A DNA stretch of 64,000 nucleotides from Donghicola eburneus (GTDB lineage Bacteria; Pseudomonadota; Alphaproteobacteria; Rhodobacterales; Rhodobacteraceae). The position numbers and the translations under genes were made by a program. The notes under the pieces are model-generated. The model had not been told where the DNA came from and did no database searches. It saw only the letters and a list, made by a program, of their open reading frames with translations. This document shows, piece by piece, positions 47,159 through 56,349 of the stretch. The stretch is from positions 310,001 through 374,000 of the forward strand of contig NZ_FOXY01000003.1 of the NCBI RefSeq assembly GCF_900115865.1. The letters run 5' to 3'. Numbering within the stretch: position 1 is the first letter of the stretch; every line of letters begins with the position of its first letter.

Positions 47159-48682
47159 ATGAGCGTTCCCAGCATTACATTCTCAGAAGATCAGGCCGAG
47201 GCCCATGACCGCATCACGCAACTGATGCGCGGGGTTGGGGTGGATCTGGACAACGGTATCCTCACGCCTTTGGTCGAGGAAAAGCAATCTATTCTTGGCA
47301 TTACGGGTAAGGCGGGGTCGGGTAAGACCATGCTTTTGGCCGCAGTCGTCAAAGCGCTCGAAGAAGCCGGCGTCGAGATCGTTTCTGGCGACTATGAGGG
47401 TCGCAAGAAAAAGGAGCGTCGGACGCTCGCGATCCTTGCGCCAACGAACAAAGCTGCCAGCGTTCTGCGTATGCGGGGGGTACCTGCGACCACGATCCAT
47501 CGCATTCTCTATAGCCCCGTTTATGATCCAGAATTTGAACGCGTGGCCGAATGGCTGGCGGGCAATGCCGAGCGGCCAGAGATCGAAGCGCTGACTGATG
47601 AAGCACTCGAGCGCGCCAAGGCGAGCTACGAGCTGCACAAGTCTGTGCCGGGGGCCTTGGCGGCTGCTGGATTGCGCGGCTCGGACTTTATCACCGGATG
47701 GAAGCGCCGCGAGCATCCGCTGGACATCGGTCTGGTGGACGAAGCGTCGATGCTGGATGACCGGCAGTTTGACGATCTGCGCGATATCTTTCCGACGCTG
47801 ATGCTGTTTGGCGATCCGGCGCAGCTCGCGCCAGTGAACCAGTCGGGCAAGATGGTGTTCGATAAGCTGCCCGAGCCTGCTGTCATGCATTTGAACCGCA
47901 TTCACCGGCAGCAGAACGACAGCCCAATTCTCGACATTGCGCATGCGCTCGCCGATCCGGACTTGGGATTTGAAGATTTCGAGCGCCTGATCGAACAAAA
48001 AGCCCGCGAGGATGATCGCGTGGTCTGGGGGCAGAGGGTCGAGGTTGACCTGATGGCTCGTAGTCCTGTTCTGGTGTGGCGCAACGCGACACGTATCCGC
48101 CTGATCAATGCCTTCCGTAGTGTGTACGGCGCGCCCGAGACCGAGCTCTTGGAGGGCGAGCCGTTAATCTGCGATGGTATCGAGTTGCCTCTGAAGCACC
48201 GCAAAAAGCGTATTGATCTAGAGGCGCGTGGCCTGATCAAGGGTGCGCAGGTTGTCTATCTGGGGCCTGGCCGCAAGCCGGGTTTCTCGCGACTGCACGT
48301 TTTGGGGGCTGAGGAGCCTCAGGTCTCGGCGGCGTCGATCGTGAAAATCGAGAAGCCAGATGAGGAAGAGCCGTTTATCCCCTTTGCAGCGCGGATGGGG
48401 GCTGCGTTCTTGCACGGCGCGGCGGTGACGATCCACAAGGCGCAGGGATCGCAGTGGACAGACGTTCAGGTTTTTGCACCCGATATCTATGCCGCAGCGC
48501 GAATGGGACGAACCGAAGCGGGCCAACCCCTGTGGAAGCGGTTGGCCTATGTGGCCGTAACACGCGCGTCAGAGCGGCTATATTGGGTTGTGCGCCCGCG
48601 TTTGTCCAAGCCAAGTGGGCCACTCAGCGTCGTGGACTTGGGCGGTACGCCCGCACCCTTGCAGATGGACTTTACGGATTAA
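47159..48682 (+). CDS. RecD/Dda-like ATP-dependent DNA helicase
   Basis: A 507-residue superfamily 1B helicase. Walker A GKAGSGKT is at residues 50-57, a Walker B/DEAD-like LVDEAS is near 193, and the UvrD-C2 motif AAVTIHKAQGSQWTDVQVF is near 420. The layout without a large N-terminal domain fits stand-alone RecD-like or phage Dda-like helicases, which unwind 5' to 3'. No recBC genes are nearby. The role is probably in DNA repair or recombination; the exact pathway cannot be read. It is preceded by the LuxR gene on the same strand, 48 bp away. Confidence 0.85.
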   Translation: MSVPSITFSEDQAEAHDRITQLMRGVGVDLDNGILTPLVEEKQSILGITGKAGSGKTMLLAAVVKALEEAGVEIVSGDYEGRKKKERRTLAILAPTNKAASVLRMRGVPATTIHRILYSPVYDPEFERVAEWLAGNAERPEIEALTDEALERAKASYELHKSVPGALAAAGLRGSDFITGWKRREHPLDIGLVDEASMLDDRQFDDLRDIFPTLMLFGDPAQLAPVNQSGKMVFDKLPEPAVMHLNRIHRQQNDSPILDIAHALADPDLGFEDFERLIEQKAREDDRVVWGQRVEVDLMARSPVLVWRNATRIRLINAFRSVYGAPETELLEGEPLICDGIELPLKHRKKRIDLEARGLIKGAQVVYLGPGRKPGFSRLHVLGAEEPQVSAASIVKIEKPDEEEPFIPFAARMGAAFLHGAAVTIHKAQGSQWTDVQVFAPDIYAAARMGRTEAGQPLWKRLAYVAVTRASERLYWVVRPRLSKPSGPLSVVDLGGTPAPLQMDFTD

Positions 48683-48727
48683 GAGAGGCGCTGCCCCTCT
48701 CTTGCGTGTTGCGCAATTCACTCCCCG

Positions 48728-48749
48728 GAGTATTTCCAGCAAAAAGAAG
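48728..48749 (+). repeat. Dispersed intergenic element, copy 3
   Basis: GAGTATTTCCAGCAAAAAGAAG, preceded by CTCCCC, degenerate at the centre. It lies 45 bp after the helicase stop, ahead of a convergent gene. An imperfect hairpin (AGAGAGG 48682-48688/CCTCTCT 48696-48702) precedes it. Confidence 0.45.
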
Positions 48750-49517
48750 TCAGCGGCGGATCAGCTGGAAAAAGGTGGATGCACCCCAGCCAGCGGCAAC
48801 CGCAAGAGCGAGGCTGAGTAGGCCGTAGAGCAGGGGCTGCTGACGGGACAAGGTGAACAGCCAGCGTTCCAAGCCGACTTTGCGGACAAGGATTGGAGCC
48901 TCTTCGTGGGTCAGGACAGCGCCCTCTCGTGTCACAAAAATACGGGTGGTGTATTCACCTTCGGTCAGGTTCGCAGGCAGTGTGATCCGTGTATCGAACA
49001 AGGTGCTTTCCCGGAGTTCGGCAGAGTTCTCGTTGATCAGGTAAGAGCCATTGCGTTCGCGGATACGGATTAGCGCGTCGGTAAAGCTACCTGCGTCTTC
49101 GATCCCTTGTGGGGCGCCGACAGATCGTATGGCGCGGGGGATCGATATTTTGTGCCGCAGATCTTCGGTCTCGGACAGGATGTCAGGCAAAGGTCCCGTG
49201 GTGGCAACGGCGTAGAAACTTGGGGCACGGTCGATTTCAACGGAGTCGGTGTTCATCCAGATTCCGGCTACACGCTCTTTGCGCCAAACAGTCGTAGGGC
49301 CAGAGGGTCCGGCAACGGTGATGATGACGTGCAGGGGCTCTTCTTCGGGATCGACAGCGCTGAGGTCGCGTTTGATCGCACCGTAGATCAGGATGTCGGA
49401 GCCATCAAACCGGGTGGTGATCCGCACCTCTTCTTGGCTCAGGCCAAGTACCAGTTCTTCGGCCTGCAAGGGGAGGGCGAGGAGGCAAAATGCGATGAGG
49501 GAAGCTAGAAGTCGCAT
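48750..49517 (-). CDS. TIGR02186 family secreted protein
   Basis: A 255-residue protein with a signal peptide (LLASLIAFCLLALPLQAEE) and a C-terminal transmembrane segment (LLYGLLSLALAVAAGWGAST), so most of it is periplasmic and membrane-tethered. The pattern LVLGLSQEEVRITTRFDGSDILIYGAIKR matches TIGR02186, a family found beside TauE/SafE exporters in alphaproteobacteria. The ATG at 49517 overlaps the stop of the exporter gene, indicating coupling. Joint function, perhaps in anion export, is inferred from this conserved pairing. Confidence 0.82.
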   Translation of the reverse strand: MRLLASLIAFCLLALPLQAEELVLGLSQEEVRITTRFDGSDILIYGAIKRDLSAVDPEEEPLHVIITVAGPSGPTTVWRKERVAGIWMNTDSVEIDRAPSFYAVATTGPLPDILSETEDLRHKISIPRAIRSVGAPQGIEDAGSFTDALIRIRERNGSYLINENSAELRESTLFDTRITLPANLTEGEYTTRIFVTREGAVLTHEEAPILVRKVGLERWLFTLSRQQPLLYGLLSLALAVAAGWGASTFFQLIRR

Positions 49518-50428
49518 CACGACGTCCCGATTGAATACAGGTCGGACGGAGTCAGCAACAGATCAAGCCCCAGCTTGCCGCAGACCAGCAGAACGAGAGC
49601 GGCAAGCGCAATGCGCAGCTGCTCCGCCTTGAGCTTTGCGCCGATCTGCGTGCCGAATTGCGCACCAATGACGCCGCCCACCAGCAAGAGCAGGGCGAGT
49701 ACGATATCGACGGTGTAGTTCGTGGTTGCATGTAGCAAAGTGGTAAATGCGGTCACAAAGATGATCTGGAACAGCGAGGTGCCGATCACCACCTTGGTGG
49801 GCATGCCGAGGATATAGATCATCGCGGGGACCATGATAAAGCCGCCGCCCACGCCCATGATCGCGGACAGGATGCCCACCGACAGTCCGACGAGAAAAGG
49901 CGGAATAGCCGAGATGTAGAGCCCCGATGCGCGGAACCGCATCTTGAGCGGGAGGGTCTGCGCGATACCGCGGCCACGCTTTTTGCTCTTGGTCGGGCCT
50001 TGGCGTTTGGATTTGCGCAGAGCGTTCAAGCTCTCGATCATCATCAGGCCACCGACGATGCCGAGAAAAACTACGTAAAAGAGGTTCACCAACAGGTCCA
50101 CTTGCCCAAGCTGTTTGAGCAAGGTGAATACGTAAACCCCAAGCGCCGAGCCAACGAGGCCGCCTGCCATGAGGACCAAGCCCATCTTGAAATCAACGGT
50201 CTTGCGTTTGAGGTGCGCCATCAACGCCGAAAAGGACGAAGCGACAATCTGGTTCGCGCCTGTGGCCACGGCTACGGCGGGTGGAACGCCGATAAAGAAT
50301 AGGAGTGGGGTGATCAGAAAGCCGCCACCAACACCAAACATGCCAGATAAAAGACCCACGATTCCCCCAAGCCCAAGCAGGAGGAACGCGTTGACTGAAA
50401 CTTCGGCAATCGGGAGGTAGATCTGCAT
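49517..50428 (-). CDS. TauE/SafE-family anion exporter
   Basis: A 303-residue membrane protein with about eight helices. GGIVGLLSGMFGVGGGFLITPLLFFIGVPPAVAVATG and GILSAIMGVGGGFIMVPAMIYILGMP are the two conserved repeat motifs of the family. It is longer than the other exporter in the window (251 residues) and distinct in sequence, so it is a different subgroup. The substrate is unknown. Its stop overlaps the TIGR02186 start. Confidence 0.85.
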   Translation of the reverse strand: MQIYLPIAEVSVNAFLLLGLGGIVGLLSGMFGVGGGFLITPLLFFIGVPPAVAVATGANQIVASSFSALMAHLKRKTVDFKMGLVLMAGGLVGSALGVYVFTLLKQLGQVDLLVNLFYVVFLGIVGGLMMIESLNALRKSKRQGPTKSKKRGRGIAQTLPLKMRFRASGLYISAIPPFLVGLSVGILSAIMGVGGGFIMVPAMIYILGMPTKVVIGTSLFQIIFVTAFTTLLHATTNYTVDIVLALLLLVGGVIGAQFGTQIGAKLKAEQLRIALAALVLLVCGKLGLDLLLTPSDLYSIGTS

Positions 50429-50514
50429 GGTTCACCGTAGCGTGTGTCCTGTGCAGAGCACAAGAAAATCGCAACGCGCCCAATAGCTTCGTGTCGGACG
50501 TGTTGCACTGCAGA

Positions 50515-50537
50515 AACGGGGCCGCGCGGGCCCCGTT
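50515..50537 (-). terminator. Terminator of the nucleoside ABC operon
   Basis: AACGGGGCC (50515-50523) pairs with GGCCCCGTT (50529-50537), 5 bp after the permease stop on the minus strand. The tail is short (TTTCTG), so its strength is uncertain. Confidence 0.6.
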
Positions 50538-50541
50538 CATC

Positions 50542-51507
50542 TCAACGCTCTTTGACGTAGGGCTCGCCGCCTGCGCGGGGCGGGATTGCCTTGCCCACGA
50601 ACCCAGCAAGGAAGATGACCGTCAGGATGTAGGGCAGGACGTCCATCACCTGAACCGGAATGACGATCCCGCCGAGGTCAAGGTTCTGGTAGCGCAGCGC
50701 CACCGCTTGGAGCAGTCCGAACAGCAGACAGGCCCAGAGCGCATTCCAAGGACGCCACTTGGCAAAGATCAGTGCCGCCAAAGCGATAAAGCCACGGCCC
50801 GCTGTCATATCTTTGACAAAGCCTGCTTGCAGGCCTGTTGCCAGATAGGCCCCAGCCACCCCGCAAAGCACGCCACAGATCAATACTGCTGCGTAGCGCA
50901 AGCGAGTCACCGAAACGCCCGCTGTGTCGACTGCCGCAGGGTTTTCGCCCACAGCGCGCAGGCGCAAACCAAAGCGGGTGCGGAACAGAATCCACCACGT
51001 GATCGGCACCAGCGCGAATGCCATGTAAACCAGCACCGAATGGCCGGAGACCAAGTCGCCGTAGATCGGCCCGAGGAAGGGCACGCCAGACAAGGCATCT
51101 GCAAAGGGCAGGGTGATCGGCTCGAACCGCGCTCCGCCCATGAGGCTTGGGGTGCGGCCCCCCTGTTGAAACCAGCTCTGCGCCACAAGGACAGTCAGAC
51201 CGGCAGCAAGGAAGTTAATCGCAACCCCCGAGATCAACTGATTGCCGCGAAAGGTGATTGATGCCAGCCCGTGCACCAAAGCGAGCAGCATCGATGCGCC
51301 GATGCCTGCCAGCAGCCCCAGCCAGACAGAACCGGTCACATAAGCCACAGCGGCTGAAAGGAAGGCCGCAGCCAGCATCTTGCCCTCTAGCCCGATGTCG
51401 AACACGCCCGCACGCTCGCTGTACAAACCAGCGAGACAGGCTAACAGCAGCGGGGTTGCCAGACGGATCGTGGAGTCGAGTATCTGGATAAGTGTCAGAA
51501 AATCCAT
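50542..51507 (-). CDS. ABC transporter permease, nucleoside/sugar type (second)
   Basis: 321 residues with about eight to nine transmembrane helices. DSTIRLATPLLLACLAGLYSERAGVFDIGLEGKMLAAAF and GLRLRAVGENPAAVDTAGVSVTRLR are the pattern of the branched-chain/ribose-type permeases of nucleoside ABC systems (including the EAA-like loop). It pairs with the upstream permease to form the channel. The ATG at 51507 (MDFLTLIQ) is chosen because longer starts run into the upstream gene. Confidence 0.87.
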   Translation of the reverse strand: MDFLTLIQILDSTIRLATPLLLACLAGLYSERAGVFDIGLEGKMLAAAFLSAAVAYVTGSVWLGLLAGIGASMLLALVHGLASITFRGNQLISGVAINFLAAGLTVLVAQSWFQQGGRTPSLMGGARFEPITLPFADALSGVPFLGPIYGDLVSGHSVLVYMAFALVPITWWILFRTRFGLRLRAVGENPAAVDTAGVSVTRLRYAAVLICGVLCGVAGAYLATGLQAGFVKDMTAGRGFIALAALIFAKWRPWNALWACLLFGLLQAVALRYQNLDLGGIVIPVQVMDVLPYILTVIFLAGFVGKAIPPRAGGEPYVKER

Positions 51508-51509
51508 TC

Positions 51510-52601
51510 TCAGGCTCCTTTGCGCAGGGACAGGAAGATGCGTTCCAGCGGCATTCGGACCATGTGATCCAACGCGCCTGTGAATAGGATCACCAGCGCT
51601 TGGATCACCACGATCAATTCTCGCGGTATGCTGGTCCATAGTGCCAGTTCCGCGCCGCCTTGATACAAAAAGCCGAACAGCAATGCTGCGATCAGAACGC
51701 CGAACGGGTGATTGCGGCCCATCAGTGCCACTGCGATCCCAATGAAGCCAGCGCCTTCGACGGCGTTCAGGACCAGACGTTCCGCTTCGCCCATGACGTT
51801 GTTCACGGCCATCAATCCGGCAAGGCCACCCGAGATCAGCATCGCGATCATGGTGATTTTGACAGGGTTGATGCCTGCGTAGACTGCCGCAGGCTCCGAA
51901 TGTCCAAAGGCGCGGATTTCATAGCCCAGACGAGTGCGCCACAGCAGCAGCCAAACCGCAAGACAAGCCAGCAGCGCTACAACGAATGTCACGTTAGCAG
52001 GCGCGGCTTTGGAAAACTCGATACCGATCGGGGCCAGCAAGTCGTGCAGGGTCGGCAGGTGCGTGCCTTCGGGGAATTTGTCGGTGGCGGGGTCCATAGA
52101 GCCAACCGGCCTCAGCAAGTTCACCAGCAAGTAGTTTAGCAGGCCTGCTGCGATGAAGTTGAACATGATCGTGGTGATCACAATGTGGCTGCCGCGTTTG
52201 GCCTGTAGGTAGGCTGGGATCAGAGCCCACGCCGCGCCAAACAGCGCTGCACCAATGGCTGCAACAGGCAGGGCGAGCAGCCAGTGGGGCAGAGGCAGGT
52301 ACAAACACGCCAGCGCCACGCCAAGGCCGCCAAGCATCGCCTGACCTTCGCCACCGATGTTGAACAGGCGCGCGTGGTAGGCCACCGCAACCGCCAGACC
52401 GGTAAAGATAAAGTTGGTGGTGTAGTACAGGGTGTACCCCCAGCCATAGGTCGAGCCCAAGGCGCCAGACACCATCATCTTGACTGCGGCCCACGGGTTT
52501 TCACCGATGGCCAGAATGACCAGCGCGGACAGGCCCGCCGCCAGCAAAAGAGAAATGAGCGGGATCAGGAAAACATCCGCCCAACGGGGCATCTTATCCA
52601 T
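51510..52601 (-). CDS. ABC transporter permease, nucleoside/sugar type (first)
   Basis: 363 residues with multiple transmembrane helices. The sequence contains NIGGEGQAMLGGLGVALA and YEIRAFGHSEPAAVYAGINPVKITMIAMLISGGLAGLMAV, matching the larger permease of BMP-linked nucleoside systems. The ATG at 52601 (MDKMPRWADVF) overlaps the ATPase gene's end by 8 bp. The second permease begins 2 bp after its stop. Confidence 0.88.
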   Translation of the reverse strand: MDKMPRWADVFLIPLISLLLAAGLSALVILAIGENPWAAVKMMVSGALGSTYGWGYTLYYTTNFIFTGLAVAVAYHARLFNIGGEGQAMLGGLGVALACLYLPLPHWLLALPVAAIGAALFGAAWALIPAYLQAKRGSHIVITTIMFNFIAAGLLNYLLVNLLRPVGSMDPATDKFPEGTHLPTLHDLLAPIGIEFSKAAPANVTFVVALLACLAVWLLLWRTRLGYEIRAFGHSEPAAVYAGINPVKITMIAMLISGGLAGLMAVNNVMGEAERLVLNAVEGAGFIGIAVALMGRNHPFGVLIAALLFGFLYQGGAELALWTSIPRELIVVIQALVILFTGALDHMVRMPLERIFLSLRKGA

Positions 52602-54204
52602 GTTGGGACGCCTCTTGGCTAACGGGGTCACGGGTGTCGGTGATACCGGCCATCATCAGACCCAATTCTTTTTCATCAGTGGTTGCTGGATCGCGGAAGC
52701 CCATGATCTGTCCGTCGAACATCACCGCAATCCGGTCGGACAGGGCGAAAATTTCGTCCAACTCAACAGAGACCAGCAGGATTGCTTTGCCTTGGTCGCG
52801 CAGAGCGATGATCTGTTCATGGATGAATTCGATCGCGCCAATGTCTACGCCGCGGGTGGGTTGGCCAATTAGCAGCAGATCAGGATTTCGCTCGATCTCG
52901 CGGGCGACCACGATCTTTTGCTGGTTGCCACCAGAGAAGCTCTTGGCCGAGAGCCAGCAATCAGGCGGACGCACATCGAATTTGGCCATCTTTGCCTGCG
53001 TGTCCTGACGCAGGGCATCGTTGTCCATGAATAGCCCGCGCTGGTATTTTTCATCGCGGTGATAGCCGAAGGCAACGTTTTCCCATGCGTGAAAGTCCAG
53101 AATCAGACCTTCGCGGTGGCGGTCCTCAGGTACGTGGGCGATGCCCAATTGACGGCGCGCGCTGGCGTCGGCTCCTGCGCCCGACAGGGGCAGGGGCTGG
53201 CCGTTCAGACGGATGGAGCCCTTGGCCTCGCGCATCCCGCCAAGGACTTCGAGAAGTTCTGACTGACCATTGCCCGCGACGCCCGCGATCCCAAGGATTT
53301 CGCCTGCACGAATGTCCAAATCGATGCCCTTCAGCCGCTGGACGCCGGAGCTATCGACCACTTGCAGGTTCTCAACCTCTAGAATCTGTGCGCCCGGCGC
53401 AGCAGGAACTTTGTCGACACGCAGTAGAACTTTGCGGCCGACCATCAGTTCGGCCAGATGCTCTGGGCTGGTCTCGGCCGTTTTGACCGTTGCTGTCATC
53501 TCGCCGCGGCGCATGACGCTGACGGTGTCGGTGATTTCCATGATCTCGCGCAGTTTGTGCGTGATCAGGATGATCGTTTTGCCTTCGCGGCGCAGGTTTT
53601 CCAGAATGCGGAACAGGTGATCCGCCTCGGCGGGGGTCAGGACGCCAGTTGGTTCGTCCAAGATCAGAATTTCGGCTCGGCGGTACAGCGCCTTCAGGAT
53701 TTCGACCCGCTGCTGGTGCCCGACGCTCAGATCCTCGACGACCGAGTCAGGGTCCACGTTCAGCTCGTATTCTTTGGCCAGAGCGGTCAGTTCTTTGCGC
53801 GCCTTGGCCAGTGAAGGACGCAAGAGCGCGCCATCTTCTGCCCCGAGGATCACATTCTCGAGGACGGTAAAATTCGGAACCAGCTTGAAGTGCTGGAACA
53901 CCATGCCGATGCCCGCCGCAATGGCGGCCTGACTGTCGGTGATGTTGGTCTTGGTGCCGTTGATAAAAACTTCGCCCGAGTCCGCTTTGTAAAAGCCATA
54001 GAGGATCGACATCAGGGTCGACTTACCCGCGCCGTTTTCCCCGATGATCCCGTGGATCGTGCCGGGCATCACACGGATCGAGATGTCCTTGTTTGCTTGG
54101 ACAGGGCCAAAGGATTTCGAGATACCGCGCAGCTCGATCGCCGGAGCTTTGGCAGCATCAGGGGCGGCCATGTCTGGCCGCCCCGTATGTTGGTTGGAAA
54201 CCAT
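52594..54204 (-). CDS. ABC transporter ATP-binding protein, nucleoside/sugar type with two nucleotide-binding domains
   Basis: 536 residues with two ABC cassettes. The first has Walker A GENGAGKST, signature LSVGHQQRVEI and Walker B LILDEPTGVLTP. The second has a degenerate Walker A (GVAGNGQSE, without Lys) but the signature FSGGNQQKIVVAREI and LIGQPTRGVD. One intact and one degenerate site is normal for this sugar/nucleoside group. The ATG at 54204 is chosen for AAGG at correct spacing; an ATG at 54171 is possible. Confidence 0.92.
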   Translation of the reverse strand: MVSNQHTGRPDMAAPDAAKAPAIELRGISKSFGPVQANKDISIRVMPGTIHGIIGENGAGKSTLMSILYGFYKADSGEVFINGTKTNITDSQAAIAAGIGMVFQHFKLVPNFTVLENVILGAEDGALLRPSLAKARKELTALAKEYELNVDPDSVVEDLSVGHQQRVEILKALYRRAEILILDEPTGVLTPAEADHLFRILENLRREGKTIILITHKLREIMEITDTVSVMRRGEMTATVKTAETSPEHLAELMVGRKVLLRVDKVPAAPGAQILEVENLQVVDSSGVQRLKGIDLDIRAGEILGIAGVAGNGQSELLEVLGGMREAKGSIRLNGQPLPLSGAGADASARRQLGIAHVPEDRHREGLILDFHAWENVAFGYHRDEKYQRGLFMDNDALRQDTQAKMAKFDVRPPDCWLSAKSFSGGNQQKIVVAREIERNPDLLLIGQPTRGVDIGAIEFIHEQIIALRDQGKAILLVSVELDEIFALSDRIAVMFDGQIMGFRDPATTDEKELGLMMAGITDTRDPVSQEASQHG

Positions 54205-54211
54205 GTGCGCC

Positions 54212-55201
54212 TTACTCGACCGGGCAGGTGCTGTCGGCCATGTAGTCGTGCACGACCAGCTCACCGCTTGCGATTTTTGCGGCTGCCTCGTCGACAGCGG
54301 CTTTCATTTCCGCGGTGATCAGCGCTTCGTTGTTTTCATCAATTGCATAGCCAATGCCGCCGTTCGCGATGCCCATGACCTGAATGCCGGTTTCCAGATC
54401 GGTACCCGCCGAGAATGCCTCGTAGACCGCGTTGTCCACGCGCTTCAGCATCGAGGTCAGAACTTTGCCGGGGTGCATGTAGTTCTGGTTGCTGTCCACA
54501 CCGATACCCAGAATGCCCTCGTCTGCTGCCGCCTGCAGAACACCAACACCGGTGCCGCCTGCTGCGTGGTACACAACGTCCGCGCCCTGCGAAATCTGGG
54601 CTTTGGTCAGCTCTGCGCCCTTCACAGGGTCACCCCACGCGGCAGGGGTGGTGCCGGTCATGTTCTGGATGACCGTCGCATCGGGGTTCGCCGCTTTGGC
54701 GCCCTGAACGTAGCCACAGGCGAATTTGCGGATCAGCGGGATGTCCATGCCGCCGACAAACCCAACGGTGCCGGACTCGGACTTCATCGCCGCCAGCATG
54801 CCGACCAGATACGAACCCTCGTGCTCGTTAAATACGACCGAGCGCACGTTCGGCTTGTCAGTCACCATGTCGATGATCGCGAATTTGGTGTCGGGGTAAT
54901 CGTCTGCCACTTCGTCTAGCGCGCTGCCAAAGGCAAAGCCAGCCATGACGATCGGGTTTGCGCCAGCCTCGGCAAAGCGGCGCAGGGCCTGCTCGCGCTG
55001 GGCTTCGGACTGAAGCTCGATCTCGCGGTAGGTTTCGCCGGTTTCTTCGGCCCACTTCTGCGCGCCAGTGTGCGCAGCCTCGTTAAAGCTTTTGTCAAAC
55101 TTGCCGCCAAGATCATAGATCAGCGCGGGTTCGGCTGCGGCGGCGCCTGCGGTCAGGGCCAGCGCGGCAGCGGCGCCAAAAAATTTGTGCATCATGGTCA
55201 T
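54212..55201 (-). CDS. BMP-family (PnrA-like) nucleoside-binding lipoprotein or periplasmic protein
   Basis: 329 residues. A signal peptide (residues 1-21, ALALTAGAAAAEP) leads to DLGGKFDKSFNEAAHTGAQKW, the nucleoside-binding N-terminus of BMP/PnrA proteins, with NVRSVVFNEHEGSYLVGMLAAM and VGVDSNQNYMHPGKVLTSMLKRV as further family blocks. It does not show a lipobox. AGGAG 6 bp before the ATG at 55201 supports this start. It is the first gene of a binding protein-ATPase-two permeases operon for importing purine nucleosides, judging from family function. Confidence 0.9.
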   Translation of the reverse strand: MTMMHKFFGAAAALALTAGAAAAEPALIYDLGGKFDKSFNEAAHTGAQKWAEETGETYREIELQSEAQREQALRRFAEAGANPIVMAGFAFGSALDEVADDYPDTKFAIIDMVTDKPNVRSVVFNEHEGSYLVGMLAAMKSESGTVGFVGGMDIPLIRKFACGYVQGAKAANPDATVIQNMTGTTPAAWGDPVKGAELTKAQISQGADVVYHAAGGTGVGVLQAAADEGILGIGVDSNQNYMHPGKVLTSMLKRVDNAVYEAFSAGTDLETGIQVMGIANGGIGYAIDENNEALITAEMKAAVDEAAAKIASGELVVHDYMADSTCPVE

Positions 55202-55349
55202 GATAGTCTCCTGTTGGACGAGGTGCTGCCCTACAGCTTGGCGCACCTTTCGGCTGCGGACTCGTCTGGTCCGGCTCTGCCCAATTTAGTGCCGACCCAT
55301 CCAGAAGGGTCAATAGAATTTTTGATTGTTTGGTCAGTTGACCCTGCGT

Positions 55350-55727
55350 TCAATCGGCGAGTGATCGCGACATCACCAGTGCGTCGACCACGCTGCCGTC
55401 CTGCAAATGGTAATAGGCCTTGCGTTTGCCCGTCTCTTGCCAGCCCGCGCGTCGGTAAAGCGCTGTCGCCGCGCTGTTTTCGACGGACACTTCGAGAAAG
55501 GCTGTCGCCGCGCCAAGCCGCTGCGCTTTTTCGTGAAATGCTGCGAGCGTACGCATCCCCGAGCCGCGCTTTTGATGGGCGGGATCAGTCACGATAGTTA
55601 GCAGCTCGGCTTCATCAAACATCACGCGGCCCAAGGCGAAGCTGTTGGCCTCTCCAACAACGAAAACGCCGTTCTGTCCCAAGAGGTCAGCGAAATCTTT
55701 AGCGCTCCATGCCTTGGTCTCGGTCAT
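55350..55727 (-). CDS. rimI: Ribosomal protein-alanine N-acetyltransferase (RimI-like)
   Basis: A 125-residue GNAT acetyltransferase. LLTIVTDPAHQKRGSGMRTLAAFHEKAQRLGAATAFLEVSVENSAATALYRRAGW shows acetyl-CoA-binding QKRGSGMRTL and the RimI C-terminal pattern. It probably acetylates the N-terminal alanine of S18 in ribosomes. Shorter than E. coli RimI (148). It lies 36 bp downstream of tsaB, the usual neighbour in many bacteria, which supports the assignment. Confidence 0.85.
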   Translation of the reverse strand: MTETKAWSAKDFADLLGQNGVFVVGEANSFALGRVMFDEAELLTIVTDPAHQKRGSGMRTLAAFHEKAQRLGAATAFLEVSVENSAATALYRRAGWQETGKRKAYYHLQDGSVVDALVMSRSLAD

Positions 55728-55762
55728 AGCGCGTCCGTGGGTGGTGGCGAGCGCGTCCGGTG

Positions 55763-56347
55763 TCACGGCAGGATGACAGGCGGCGCGTCCTTGGCAGGTG
55801 CCGCATCTGCTGCGCGTAGGTAGAGCGGCGCAGGCGCCTCTGTCTCGAATGCCGCGCGGGTCAGGGCGACCCTTGCAATCCGTTCCGCCAGTTCCGCAGG
55901 GGCAGGGGGCAAGAGCGCGGGCAGTTCGCCGTCCGTGGTCTTGGCCCTCATCAACGGCGCCTCGGGCGCGCAGCCATATCCTTGCTCGTAGATCTGGTCG
56001 CGCGGGGCAGGGACGTGCACTCGCACAGGGCGCGGGGCATCCAAAGCTGTCGCGTCCAGCGTCGATACGCCCACTGCCGGAATGCCCAAGGCCATGGCCA
56101 TTCCGCGCGCTGCAGAGACCGATATCCGGATGCCTGTGAAATTGCCGGGCCCGATGCCCACGCCGATCACGCCGAGGTCCGACCAGGCGCATCCGCCCTC
56201 TGCCAGAACCTCTTCAACCAAGGGCACCAGATGCTCTGCCTGTCCGCGCGACATTTCCGTAGCACGCGCGGCGACCAACTGATCCCCGTTCAGCAAAGCG
56301 GCCGCGCAATGCGCGGCCGATGTGTCAAACGCCAGAGTCCAAACCAT
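55763..56347 (-). CDS. tsaB: tRNA threonylcarbamoyladenosine biosynthesis protein TsaB
   Basis: A 194-residue HSP70/ASKHA-fold protein. The N-terminus LAFDTSAAHCAAALL and VGIGPGNFTGIRISVSAARGMAMAL are TsaB motifs. It partners TsaD to make t6A at position 37 of tRNAs that read ANN codons. It lies 2 bp downstream of the NifU-like gene and upstream of rimI, in one operon. Confidence 0.92.
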   Translation of the reverse strand: MVWTLAFDTSAAHCAAALLNGDQLVAARATEMSRGQAEHLVPLVEEVLAEGGCAWSDLGVIGVGIGPGNFTGIRISVSAARGMAMALGIPAVGVSTLDATALDAPRPVRVHVPAPRDQIYEQGYGCAPEAPLMRAKTTDGELPALLPPAPAELAERIARVALTRAAFETEAPAPLYLRAADAAPAKDAPPVILP

Positions 56348-56349
56348 CG